DNA of 12,987 nt from Pseudomonadota bacterium. Lineage in GTDB: Bacteria; Pseudomonadota; Gammaproteobacteria; SZUA-229. This document shows, one piece after another, positions 6,509-12,987 of this stretch; position 1 is the first letter of the stretch, and every line of letters begins with the position of its first letter. Made by a program: the position numbers and the translations under genes. Location of the stretch: NCBI GenBank assembly GCA_015222915.1, contig JADFWE010000008.1:1-12987 (forward strand). Direction: 5' to 3'. The notes under the pieces are model-generated. The model had not been told where the DNA came from. It saw only the letters and a list, made by a program, of their open reading frames with translations, and did no database searches.

Positions 6509-8185
6509 ATGCAGAAGCCCTGGTTAAAAAGTTACCCTGCTGGCGTACCGGAAGAGATCGATGCTAACGAATACTCGTCCGTAGCAAATATTTTTGACAC
6601 CAGCATAGCTAAATTCGGCGACCTGCCTGCATATACCAACTTCGGCAAAACGCTAAGTTATCATGAAGTTGATATCTACACCGCACAACTTGGCGCCTAT
6701 CTCAAGAATGAACTGGGACTGGAAAAAGGTGATCGTGTTGCGGTGATGATGCCCAACCTTCTACAGAACCCTATCGCCATCTTCGCCATACTCCGCGCCG
6801 GCCTGGTCGTAGTAAACACCAACCCGTTATATACCACCCGTGAACTGAAACACCAGCTCAACGATTCTGGTGCCAAAGCCATCATCATCGTGGAAAATTT
6901 TGCTCACGTCCTCGAGCAGGTCATAGATGAGACACCGATAGAGAAAGTCATCACCACGAAGATGGGCGATATGCTTTCACCATTAAAAGGTTTCATCATC
7001 AACGCCGTAGTCAAACATATCAAAAAGATGGTTCCTGCATACAACCTGAAAGACTCTATCGGTTTCAACAAGGCACTGAAGCTGGGCGCACAACACCGCT
7101 TTCAGACAGTACCGACCGACCACGATGACATCGCCTTTTTACAATACACCGGCGGCACCACCGGCGTCTCCAAAGGTGCGATACTAACCAACAGGAATAT
7201 GGTCGCCAACATGCTGCAGGCATCGTCATGGATCAATGATTTTATCGGCGATGAAAAAAGTACCATCATCACCGCTCTGCCGCTGTATCACATCTTTTCA
7301 CTGACGGCTAACTGTCTTACCTTCATGCGTTTTGGCTGGTGCAATTATCTCATAACCAATCCACGCGATATGAATGGTTTCGTCAAAGAACTCAAGGCGA
7401 CTAACTTCAGAGTACTGACCGGTGTTAATACTTTATTCAACGGTCTATTGAACCACCCGGACTTTAAGACGATAGACTTCAGTAACTTTGCCTTTGCCCT
7501 CGGTGGCGGCATGGCAGTACAGCGCGGCGTTGCCGAGCGCTGGAAAGAGGTTACCGGCACTACCCTCATCGAAGCTTACGGCCTGACCGAGACCTCGCCT
7601 GCCGCCTGCATGAACCCGATGAACCTGAAAGATTTCAACGGCAAGATCGGCCTGCCCATCCCGTCGACCGAAGTATCCATACAGGACGATGACTGGAACG
7701 AACTCGCGCTCGGTGAACAGGGTGAGATATGTATCCGCGGCCCGCAGGTAATGCAGGGATACTGGAAACGCCCGAAAGAGACTTCAGGCGTACTCAGTAA
7801 TGATGGATGGTTACATACCGGTGATATCGGTTTTATGGACGAAGAGGGTTTCGTACAGATCGTCGACCGCAAAAAAGACATGATACTGGTCTCCGGCTTC
7901 AACGTCTTCCCGAACGAAGTCGAAGAGGTGATCGCTGACCATCCACATGTTGTGGAAGTAGGCGTCATAGGAAAACCTGATGAACATAGTGGCGAAGCTG
8001 TAATGGCCATCGTCGTCAAATGCGACGACTCGTTGACAGAGGAAGCATTAAGAAGCTTCTGTCGAGATGGATTGACCAGCTACAAGGTTCCGAAGTCCAT
8101 CGTATTTACCGAAGAGCTACCAAAGACCAATGTCGGCAAGATATTACGGCGCGAGTTGCGCGATAAATATATTACAGGAACCTGA
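6509..8185 (+). CDS. fadD: Long-chain-fatty-acid--CoA ligase FadD
   Basis: This 558-residue adenylate-forming enzyme converts a fatty acid, ATP and CoA to acyl-CoA, the entry step to beta-oxidation. The ATP-binding loop is YTGGTTGVSKG at 213-223, the core motif is YGLTETSP at 357-364, and the fatty acyl-CoA synthetase signature is DGWLHTGDIGF at 432-442. It continues with DRKKDMILVSGFNVFPNEVE (453-472). The conserved C-terminal lysine is K544 in NVGKILRRE. The length is close to that of E. coli FadD (561). There is no signal peptide; FadD acts in the cytoplasm at the inner membrane. It follows the TRAP operon by 155 bases on the same strand but has its own leader, so it may be a separate unit. 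Chain-length preference cannot be read from the sequence. Confidence 0.94.
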   Translation: MQKPWLKSYPAGVPEEIDANEYSSVANIFDTSIAKFGDLPAYTNFGKTLSYHEVDIYTAQLGAYLKNELGLEKGDRVAVMMPNLLQNPIAIFAILRAGLVVVNTNPLYTTRELKHQLNDSGAKAIIIVENFAHVLEQVIDETPIEKVITTKMGDMLSPLKGFIINAVVKHIKKMVPAYNLKDSIGFNKALKLGAQHRFQTVPTDHDDIAFLQYTGGTTGVSKGAILTNRNMVANMLQASSWINDFIGDEKSTIITALPLYHIFSLTANCLTFMRFGWCNYLITNPRDMNGFVKELKATNFRVLTGVNTLFNGLLNHPDFKTIDFSNFAFALGGGMAVQRGVAERWKEVTGTTLIEAYGLTETSPAACMNPMNLKDFNGKIGLPIPSTEVSIQDDDWNELALGEQGEICIRGPQVMQGYWKRPKETSGVLSNDGWLHTGDIGFMDEEGFVQIVDRKKDMILVSGFNVFPNEVEEVIADHPHVVEVGVIGKPDEHSGEAVMAIVVKCDDSLTEEALRSFCRDGLTSYKVPKSIVFTEELPKTNVGKILRRELRDKYITGT

Positions 8186-8201
8186 AAAAGCTTCGCTTTT
8201 T
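8185..8201. terminator. AT-rich hairpin after fadD
   Basis: AAAAAGC (8185-8191) pairs with GCTTTTT (8195-8201) around the three-base loop TTC, beginning at the last base of the fadD stop codon. The symmetry of A-run and T-run would let it work on both strands. The stem has only two G-C pairs, so it would be a weak terminator. Confidence 0.45.
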
Positions 8202-8229
8202 AATGAATAATGAATAACGAATAACGAAT
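8202..8229. repeat. Heptanucleotide tandem repeat (AAYGAAT)x4
   Basis: Four perfect-length seven-base units start at 8202, 8209, 8216 and 8223. Two read AATGAAT and two read AACGAAT, with AATTTTTT following. They sit directly after the fadD hairpin and resemble the array at 38-68. The rest of the gap to 8292 shows nothing further. Confidence 0.7.
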
Positions 8230-8292
8230 AATTTTTTCGTTTCATCGTTGGCGGGGCTTCGTACTCAAGCTCAGCCTTCGCCTGATATACGA

Positions 8293-8898
8293 TCAAAGAA
8301 AGAAGTATTCGCCGCTAGCGATAAAAGCGCGTTCTTCTTCTGTGCTCTCTCTGCCGATAATCTCATTCAGCTCTGGAAAGCGGCCGAATCTCTCGATCAC
8401 ATAATGATGATCTTTGGCATACTGCAGGTTCATCTCAAACGGCCTCCTATATTCTTCCGGCACATCCTCGACCAGTTGTGAATAGGCTTTCACACACAGG
8501 TTCTGTTTTTCGATATCTTCTGCATGCTCCAATGGCAGATAAAAAAAACTGCGCTCGATCGAATGACATTTACTATCATCTCCGGCAGCGATGCCATCGA
8601 TACAGAGCGCCTGCGCTTTTTCATCCTGGGCAAAAGCCAGGGCATCACCGCGATGGATGTGGCGGGAGAACTGGTCCAGCAGGATGATCAGGGCCAGGCG
8701 GCCACGATAGGAATCAGGCCAGTGATCCAGCTCACCTTTGATGGCTTTATCATAATCGACACCGAACTTTAGAAAAATCTCACTATCGTAAGCCGCGCCG
8801 CTCTTGAACCACATATCCATCTTCGAAACATCTGCAGTGTAGGGCGTGGGAAAGGCCCCGAACCAGAACTGCAGGATATCTTCGATGCGGTTAGACAT
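8293..8898 (-). CDS. DUF924 family protein
   Basis: This 201-residue protein is predicted to be soluble and helical. It matches the DUF924 family by its ordered motifs: ILQFWFG (8-14), WF near 30-31, LDQFSRHIHRGDALAFAQD (74-92), FFYLPLEHAEDIEKQN (118-133), and HHYVIERFGRFPELNEIIGR (164-183) followed by STEEERAFI. No signal peptide or membrane segment is seen. The biochemical role of the family is not known to me, although its fold has been described as TPR-like. The gene starts eight bases after an AT-rich inverted repeat and has no visible Shine-Dalgarno sequence, so its leader seems to be built from the repeat. It may be cotranscribed with the outer-membrane protein gene upstream, 91 bases away. 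Confidence 0.88.
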   Translation of the reverse strand: MSNRIEDILQFWFGAFPTPYTADVSKMDMWFKSGAAYDSEIFLKFGVDYDKAIKGELDHWPDSYRGRLALIILLDQFSRHIHRGDALAFAQDEKAQALCIDGIAAGDDSKCHSIERSFFYLPLEHAEDIEKQNLCVKAYSQLVEDVPEEYRRPFEMNLQYAKDHHYVIERFGRFPELNEIIGRESTEEERAFIASGEYFFL

Positions 8899-8899
8899 T

Positions 8900-8991
8900 A
8901 AAAAAATTTTAAGTTGTAAGTTACATGTTACAAAAAAGAAACCGCTGAACTCACCACTTTCAACTTAAAACATGCAACTTAAAACTTTTTT
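8900..8991. repeat. AT-rich inverted repeat built of AAGTTGT-type heptads
   Basis: The arms 8900-8916 and 8975-8991 are inverted copies matching at 16 of 17 positions. Between and within them are heptads: aagttgt, aagttac and atgttac at 8911, 8918 and 8925, and caactta, aaacatg, caactta and aaacttt at 8961, 8968, 8975 and 8982. The right arm overlaps the stop codon of the outer-membrane protein gene, and the left arm ends one base before the DUF924 start codon. On the - strand the structure ends in seven T, so it could end transcription from the outer-membrane gene. The word family differs from the ACGAATA heptads elsewhere in the window. Confidence 0.65.
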
Positions 8992-9469
8992 AGAAGTGGA
9001 CCAGTACGTTCGCCTGCAACGCATTAACATTTTCACGCGCTACATATTCCATTCTGAAAGCGACTTTGGTATCAAATTTATACTGCAGACCGGTACCCAG
9101 CAAAAGACCATCATCGTCACCAAAATCATAACCCAGACGAACCAGCATATCGGTCTTACTTGATAACGGAACCGATTCAACAGCAGACGCCCAGAAACCG
9201 GTAACATCCTCACCACTTCCGCCTTTGTAACCGCTAAAATTACCTGTATCTAAATAACCGATCTCGACGGCGGTTGATATATCATCATTCAGCTTAAAGT
9301 CGAAATCATATCCGCCAATAAACTGAAACCCACGGGCACTGCCAAAACCGGGCAGGCTGTTAAAATTGAAACCACCACCGACGTAGATATTGCTCGCATT
9401 CACCACACCTTCTGCATGTGCAACGGAGGCTAAGGACATCAATGCTACTAAACCTGCTATTTTTTTCAT
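8990..9469 (-). CDS. Small outer-membrane beta-barrel protein
   Basis: The 159-residue precursor begins with a textbook signal peptide, MKKIAGLVALMSLASVAHA, with cleavage predicted after residue 19. The mature part of about 140 residues alternates polar and hydrophobic residues in strands rich in Gly, Tyr and Phe (for example NIYVGGGFNF, FQFIGGYDFDF, MLVRLGYDF, TGLQYKF). It ends in QANVLVHF. A terminal Phe preceded by alternating hydrophobic residues is the usual outer-membrane insertion signal. The size fits an eight-stranded barrel of the OmpA-transmembrane/porin-like type. I place the start at the ATG at 9467-9469. An upstream in-frame TTG at 9487 would add six residues before the signal peptide and is less likely. 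Function is unknown. The stop codon overlaps the AT-rich inverted repeat. Confidence 0.82.
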   Translation of the reverse strand: MKKIAGLVALMSLASVAHAEGVVNASNIYVGGGFNFNSLPGFGSARGFQFIGGYDFDFKLNDDISTAVEIGYLDTGNFSGYKGGSGEDVTGFWASAVESVPLSSKTDMLVRLGYDFGDDDGLLLGTGLQYKFDTKVAFRMEYVARENVNALQANVLVHF

Positions 9470-9612
9470 ATATATAATCCACTTCAAATTTTAAAAACGC
9501 TGTATTTCACCATATATGACGGCCAGTCGCCAATATCCACTGGTAACTATATGCAAAATACACCAAAATACCTGACATTCTCATTCATACGAAAAATCTA
9601 TAACTACACATC

Positions 9613-10122
9613 ATGGCACGTTTCATCATACTGCTGGCCGTTATCGGCATCGCACTGATCGTCTGGCACAAGATCTCAAAAACCAGCGGCGAACAGCGTA
9701 AAAAACTCATCACGTGGAGCATCGTCGGCGGTGTTGGCGGCATCCTGGGGCTACTGGCTCTGACCGGACACCTCAATATCATCACCGCGGCCATCGCCGG
9801 GCTGGTTGCATTGGCGCCGCGCGCCATACAGTTGGCCAAATACCTGCCATTTATCAACCGCTTATATAAACAGCAGACCCAGGGAACGGCACAGGGGACG
9901 CAACAGAGTCAGCAGCAGGGTAATACACCGCCACGAGGCAAACAGCAGATGCCCGACGATGAAGCCATGGAAGTTCTTGGGCTGAAACCCGGTTTTACCA
10001 AAGAGGACGTCATTCAGGCGCATCGCCGGATGATGCAGAAAGTTCACCCGGACCGGGGCGGTTCGGATTACCTGGCGGCGAAGATCAACCAGGCCAAGGA
10101 TACCCTGCTGGCAAATTTCTGA
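9613..10122 (+). CDS. Membrane-anchored J-domain protein, TIM14/Pam18-like
   Basis: This 169-residue protein has hydrophobic segments near 4-18, 33-50 and 54-69, a Gln-rich linker (about 87-112), and a C-terminal half-length J domain at about 115-169. The HPD motif that stimulates Hsp70 ATPase is at 145-147. The sequence around it, [19 protein letters not shown], closely follows the eukaryotic TIM14/DNAJC19 pattern HPDKGGSPY-AAKINEAKD. It should tether DnaK activity to the inner membrane; a role in membrane-protein or secretion quality control is inference. The gene is divergent from the outer-membrane protein gene (143 bases between starts) and convergent with the hydrolase gene downstream, 74 bases away, where I see no strong terminator. 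No clear Shine-Dalgarno sequence precedes the ATG. Confidence 0.88.
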   Translation: MARFIILLAVIGIALIVWHKISKTSGEQRKKLITWSIVGGVGGILGLLALTGHLNIITAAIAGLVALAPRAIQLAKYLPFINRLYKQQTQGTAQGTQQSQQQGNTPPRGKQQMPDDEAMEVLGLKPGFTKEDVIQAHRRMMQKVHPDRGGSDYLAAKINQAKDTLLANF

Positions 10123-10196
10123 TCGATGCCCACCTTCTCCCACGGCCACCTCCCACATCTTTCCAAACCGCCATCTCAACAGCCAGCCCAAATCGG

Positions 10197-11702
10197 CTAC
10201 TGATGAAGAAAAGTCAGAATCCGCTTCTTCATATCTGAATAAAACGGGTTGTACCTGAGGCGCAGCATATCGCTGGCATGGATACTCAATACACCCTTCT
10301 CGCCTTTGGTCTCCAGTAAACCGATATGCAGATTCATCCCGGCTCCCTGACCACCTTCCCTGCCACCTTCCTGACTGTCTTCCGGCTCAGAACCGTACAA
10401 AGAATCGGTTGGCGGGAACGGCATGGCGACATGTGATAACGAGTACACATGATCCGGCCATCTCATATCTGTAGCCTGGACCTCATAATGCTTATCTGCC
10501 AGTGACCAGTGATGCATGGCTATCTCCGTACTTCCCTTTGAAACATTGGTAAAAAATCTCAGATCAAAACTTATCTTGCCGCGTTTCAACAGGGCCTCGT
10601 ATTCCGCAATAGGATCATTTTTAAGAAAGATGGTGAGCTCTTCACGGCGATTTATGTCGAACAGCACCAGCTCATTGCCCTTATTCTGTAATTTATCCAT
10701 GAGATGCGTCACCACCGCATGCGTCGAAACAGTGGCATCGGCCAGCGACATCAGGGCCAGTGTCCGCGGGAAATCTACAGTACCTGCCGAAGTATCGAGC
10801 AGGGCCATCTTCCTGTCGATCTCCCGGGTAAGGCGGTACATCTGGTCCCCGGCATTCACTGCAAACGAGGTATATTTATACGGGTCATATTCCGGGCCGA
10901 TAGAGTTCCACACCAGTTTGTCGATACCCAACAGAACCGCAAGCCGTGACTGCCATACTGCCAGCGCTGCGATCTCAGATACCCCGATAGCAGGTGATAT
11001 CAGCACCAGCGCATCTGCACGGCGTAATCTCTCATCCTGCAACGCATCCAGCGAATAGCTAACCGCCTGAGCAGCACCCATGGAGTAACCGATGATATAC
11101 ATCGGCTGCTGACCGGTATTTTCACTGACATACGCCGCCGCCAGTTTTATCGCCGAAGCCATATCCTGCCAGCTGGCATGTACCAGACCCGTTGGTGCCG
11201 TTCCATGACCGGGCATACGCAGGCCCAGTACATAATAGCCCTGTTCATATAACGTTACGGCGAGTGCCCTGAGGCTATATGGCGAATCTGAAAGACCGTG
11301 CAACAGCAACACGCCACCGCGCGGCTCTTTCGGGGCCATGATAAAACTTCGGTTCCAGTTTTTTTTGTAGTGTGTCGGATCAGCCAGTGACCTCTCAGCA
11401 AAACGATTCAGCTGGCTATCGGGCAAGCCTGAAGGCAGATCGTAGATGTCATCCTGCAACTGCTGGAACAGCCTGCCTTCAAGACCGAGATACTTTTCGA
11501 ATGAATCGATCTCGGCCTCTTTTGCTACCGTATATTCTTCGTCCAGCTTAACCTTGTGCCACGGGTACAGCTCAGCACGGCTATCCATCAGATAGGTAAA
11601 TACGGCGATAGCACTCAGCAGCGCACCCATAAAACCGACGAACAGCATGTACAGGATGCTGACGCTATAGCGTTTGAGATGCGGCAAAAAAACAAGTTTC
11701 AT
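10197..11702 (-). CDS. Membrane-anchored alpha/beta hydrolase
   Basis: This 501-residue protein has an N-terminal hydrophobic segment at about 13-37 that looks like a membrane anchor. A catalytic alpha/beta hydrolase domain starts near residue 128. The oxyanion region is LLLHGLSDSPYSLR (132-145), and the nucleophile elbow is GYSMG with Ser207. Candidate acid and base are D322 (SLADATVS) and H424 (SLSHVAMPF). The region resembles serine aminopeptidase S33/monoacylglycerol lipase-type hydrolases. About 100 residues lie between the presumed acid and His, and a Gly/Glu-rich stretch (437-455) follows the His. A further C-terminal segment of about 45 residues makes it longer than most relatives. 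The active domain probably faces the periplasm. The substrate is unknown; an ester or lipid is likely. The triad is complete, so it should be active. Confidence 0.85.
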   Translation of the reverse strand: MKLVFLPHLKRYSVSILYMLFVGFMGALLSAIAVFTYLMDSRAELYPWHKVKLDEEYTVAKEAEIDSFEKYLGLEGRLFQQLQDDIYDLPSGLPDSQLNRFAERSLADPTHYKKNWNRSFIMAPKEPRGGVLLLHGLSDSPYSLRALAVTLYEQGYYVLGLRMPGHGTAPTGLVHASWQDMASAIKLAAAYVSENTGQQPMYIIGYSMGAAQAVSYSLDALQDERLRRADALVLISPAIGVSEIAALAVWQSRLAVLLGIDKLVWNSIGPEYDPYKYTSFAVNAGDQMYRLTREIDRKMALLDTSAGTVDFPRTLALMSLADATVSTHAVVTHLMDKLQNKGNELVLFDINRREELTIFLKNDPIAEYEALLKRGKISFDLRFFTNVSKGSTEIAMHHWSLADKHYEVQATDMRWPDHVYSLSHVAMPFPPTDSLYGSEPEDSQEGGREGGQGAGMNLHIGLLETKGEKGVLSIHASDMLRLRYNPFYSDMKKRILTFLHQ

Positions 11703-11795
11703 CAGTTGTGCATAACCTTAAATGTTGATATCGACGTTTAGTTTCAGCCACCACCGCAAACGACACAAAACGGAAGTCAGAAGCTTTAAAAGCTA

Positions 11796-11906
11796 TTCAC
11801 CACAGAGGCACAGAGAGCACAGAGGAAAAGCATTTGTTTTCGTTAATCGCGCCGTAGGCGCTATTAACAATAAAAAACTCTGTGCTCTCTGTGCCTCTGT
11901 GGTGAA
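11796..11906. repeat. Long perfect inverted repeat with nested hairpin (CACAGAG element)
   Basis: Two 29-base arms, 11796-11824 and 11878-11906, are perfect inverted copies. Each is built of CACAGAG words (TTCACCACAGAGGCACAGAG begins the left arm). Inside lies a second hairpin, 11842-11868, with a 12-base stem carrying one mismatch and the loop GTA. I recall this CACAGAGRCACAGAG family as a common interspersed repeat in diverse bacteria, often mistranslated as short proteins rich in HRGTESTE or QRHREHRG; both readings occur here. It separates two - strand hydrolase genes. It could terminate or stabilise transcripts; no transposase is near. Confidence 0.8.
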
Positions 11907-11935
11907 ATGTTTTTGACCTTCCGTTTATAGTTTTC

Positions 11936-11973
11936 GTAGGTCGGGTTAGCGTTAGCGTAACCCGACAATCTAC
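11936..11973. repeat. GTAGGTCGGGTTA palindromic repeat
   Basis: GTCGGGTTA (11940-11948) pairs with TAACCCGAC (11958-11966) around a nine-base loop. An outer GTAG (11936-11939) and CTAC (11970-11973) extend the symmetry. Palindromes of this GTCGGGTTA...TAACCCGAC form are, from memory, interspersed repeats in many proteobacteria. It begins 29 bases after the CACAGAG element. Confidence 0.65.
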
Positions 11974-11993
11974 GGTAAATGATGTACCGCGAC

Positions 11994-12014
11994 GGTGGGC
12001 AATGCCCACCCTAC
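11994..12014. repeat. GGTGGGC-GCCCACC palindromic repeat
   Basis: GGTGGGC (11994-12000) pairs perfectly with GCCCACC (12004-12010) around AAT, followed by CTAC and an A-run. On the - strand it reads as a GC-rich stem preceded by GTAG, again a familiar interspersed-repeat form. In the + direction a run of A rather than T follows; on the - strand no T-run follows, so it is not a clean terminator. Confidence 0.55.
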
Positions 12015-12034
12015 AAAAAATTATAAAATGTTTT

Positions 12035-12054
12035 TTCTTCGTGTCCTTCGCGGC
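12035..12054. repeat. Short repeat-like word TTCTTCGTGTCCTTCGCGGC
   Basis: This 20-base word resembles the TTCGTGTCCTTCGTGG repeat that I recall flanking CACAGAG-type elements in other genomes. It is AT-flanked and lies just after the 3' end of the DUF900 hydrolase gene. The assignment rests on memory of the word, not on internal structure. Confidence 0.35.
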
Positions 12055-12069
12055 AAAAAATATGTTTTT

Positions 12070-12987
12070 CTAAATGTCGTCTCCTGGCTGCAGGCGCCAG
12101 TAGTTATCAGCATCTTTTTTAAGATGCTTACGTTCAGCCGCGGCTTTATTCCCGTTCAATAGCTGGTTCAGGTCGTCTATGACTGCACGGTTGTACAGGT
12201 GATAAAGGTGGCCTGAAGGATATTGTACCGGCACATCTGAAACATCGATTATCTCGACACCCTCCAGCCCTTTAAGATGCGAGCCGGACTGACCCAGACG
12301 CGGATAGCCATGCAGATTCTCCGATGCTGCCAGCGGGCTGTCATACGAGGACACGTAGATGGTAATGCGCTTCGCCAACGGTTTTATATAAGGCAGGTAT
12401 TGCTCGAAGATACCGGCATCGGTATCAGCCGCCAGCAGCACTAGCTGATCGAACATCTGATTACCCGCTGATGATTTTTTCACGGACTCATGTTCGATGG
12501 ACAGCCTCACCAACGCCAGCATGGTACCGCGTGTACCCAGACTGTGCGCGATCACGTTGACTTTACCAGTACCGAATTCCTCGATCATATCGGCCAGTGT
12601 TTTCTGTAAGGCCTCCACTGACCAGTACAGGTCAGTCTCATCCTGCGTGTAGTTTACGATGACACCATCAGAAGGCCAGCTGAAGAGCACGAAACGGCCA
12701 CCGAGGCCGAGGGAACGCTGCAGCTCTGAGGCCCGGCGACAGCCGCGGTCAAAACTGATATTAAAACCGTGGGTATAGATAAACGGCGGCCGCTCCCCCG
12801 ACGTTTCCCTGAGCCTGGGCAAGAAGTCTTCAACTGCACTTTCGCGGACTGCTTCAAGCTCTAGCAATTCTTCCGGAATATAGAAAGGAACATTCTCAGC
12901 GATAGACTTTAAAACACTCACCGACGTATAAGCTACCGAGCAACTACCGGCGCGCAGGATATCCCGCTCGCCGCCAAAATAGTCATC
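12070..12987 (-). CDS. DUF900-type alpha/beta hydrolase, 5' end outside the window
   Basis: This gene is cut by the right edge; 305 residues are visible, numbered from base 12987. The reading frame stays open past the GTG at 12919-12921, which could be mistaken for the start. The upstream 22 codons include YFGGERD...GSCSV, which fits the usual YFG-ER-...-YG--V approach to the DUF900 domain. The catalytic features are YTHGFNISFDRG (72-83), FSWPSDG (102-108), the elbow AHSLG with Ser149 (147-151), an acidic AADTD (186-190) and SGHLYHLYNRAVIDDL (258-273) with a probable catalytic His260. The family comprises uncharacterised serine esterase/lipase-like proteins, often exported as lipoproteins; the signal region would lie outside. 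About 20 C-terminal residues are charged and probably disordered. Confidence 0.85.
   Translation of the reverse strand, partial: DDYFGGERDILRAGSCSVAYTSVSVLKSIAENVPFYIPEELLELEAVRESAVEDFLPRLRETSGERPPFIYTHGFNISFDRGCRRASELQRSLGLGGRFVLFSWPSDGVIVNYTQDETDLYWSVEALQKTLADMIEEFGTGKVNVIAHSLGTRGTMLALVRLSIEHESVKKSSAGNQMFDQLVLLAADTDAGIFEQYLPYIKPLAKRITIYVSSYDSPLAASENLHGYPRLGQSGSHLKGLEGVEIIDVSDVPVQYPSGHLYHLYNRAVIDDLNQLLNGNKAAAERKHLKKDADNYWRLQPGDDI

Larger units (their letters stand above)
11703..12069. other. Gene-free intergenic stretch, 367 bases
   Basis: This is the only gap over 300 bases. It lies between two - strand hydrolase genes. From 11796 to 12054 it consists mostly of the four adjoining repeat elements listed separately. 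The part next to the 501-residue hydrolase (11703-11795) should hold that gene's promoter, but I see no convincing -35/-10 pair. It has only a small dyad, AGCTTT-A-AAAGCT, at 11782-11794. The short open frames across the repeats are not believable genes. Confidence 0.7.

Noticed and set aside
7576..8019. 147-residue open frame on the - strand
   Set aside because: It is antisense to the FadD C-terminal domain with a Ser/Thr/Pro-rich shadow composition.
8202..8229. Tandem array as possible CRISPR
   Set aside because: The units are seven bases with no spacers. It is a simple tandem repeat.
9470..9487. TTG start for the outer-membrane protein
   Set aside because: It would put six residues, partly hydrophobic, before a perfect MKK signal peptide. 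The ATG at 9469 is better.
10123..10196. Terminator between the convergent J-domain and hydrolase genes
   Set aside because: Only a four-base AGCC/GGCT pairing is visible, with no T-run, which is too weak to call.
10516..11058. 180-residue open frame on the + strand
   Set aside because: It is antisense to the catalytic part of the alpha/beta hydrolase, Ser-rich and without any recognisable motif. It is a shadow of the real gene.
11722..12009. Two overlapping open frames on opposite strands (64 and 70 residues)
   Set aside because: They translate the CACAGAG inverted repeat and give the typical repeat-derived peptides (HRGTESTE and QRHREHRG). They are not real genes.

Overview
The window reads as chromosomal DNA of a free-living gammaproteobacterium. 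The base composition is mixed. The proteins look gammaproteobacterial: a FadD of 558 residues, a DUF924 protein, Gram-negative outer-membrane and lipoprotein signals, and a TatT-associated TRAP importer. Several intergenic spaces carry short repeats that I recall from environmental, often sulfur- or methane-oxidising, proteobacteria. I cannot name the genus. I saw no rRNA, tRNA, CRISPR array, transposase or phage gene.

The left part (about 1-6353) is all on the + strand. A class I-type histone deacetylase/AcuC-like hydrolase (145-1104) is followed by a fused SpmA-SpmB 'nucleoside recognition' membrane protein (1150-2379). Next comes a complete four-gene TRAP importer: lipoprotein TatT (2540-3412), periplasmic binding protein DctP (3403-4452), small permease DctQ (4606-5094) and large permease DctM (5091-6353). 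TatT/DctP and DctQ/DctM overlap. A pair of repeat-derived hairpins separates the two halves of the cluster.

A long-chain acyl-CoA ligase, FadD (6509-8185), follows on the same strand with its own AT-rich leader and a good ribosome binding site. TatT-associated TRAP importers have been proposed to take hydrophobic ligands. This DctP also has Trp where the usual carboxylate-binding Arg should be. Import of a hydrophobic compound followed by CoA activation is therefore an attractive hypothesis, but it is unproven.

The right part is mostly on the - strand. It holds a DUF924 protein (8293-8898), a small outer-membrane beta-barrel protein (8990-9469), a 501-residue membrane-anchored alpha/beta hydrolase (10197-11702) and a DUF900-type alpha/beta hydrolase. 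The last gene is cut by the right edge and stays open to base 12987. Among them is one + strand gene (9613-10122) for a membrane-anchored J-domain protein whose C-terminus resembles the mitochondrial import motor protein TIM14/Pam18.

Intergenic repeats are the most unusual aspect at the DNA level. There are heptanucleotide tandem repeats at 38-68, 8202-8229 and 8911-8988, and a dyad element between dctP and dctQ. The only gene-free stretch longer than 300 bases (11703-12069) packs at least three hairpin-forming repeats and one further repeat-like word side by side.
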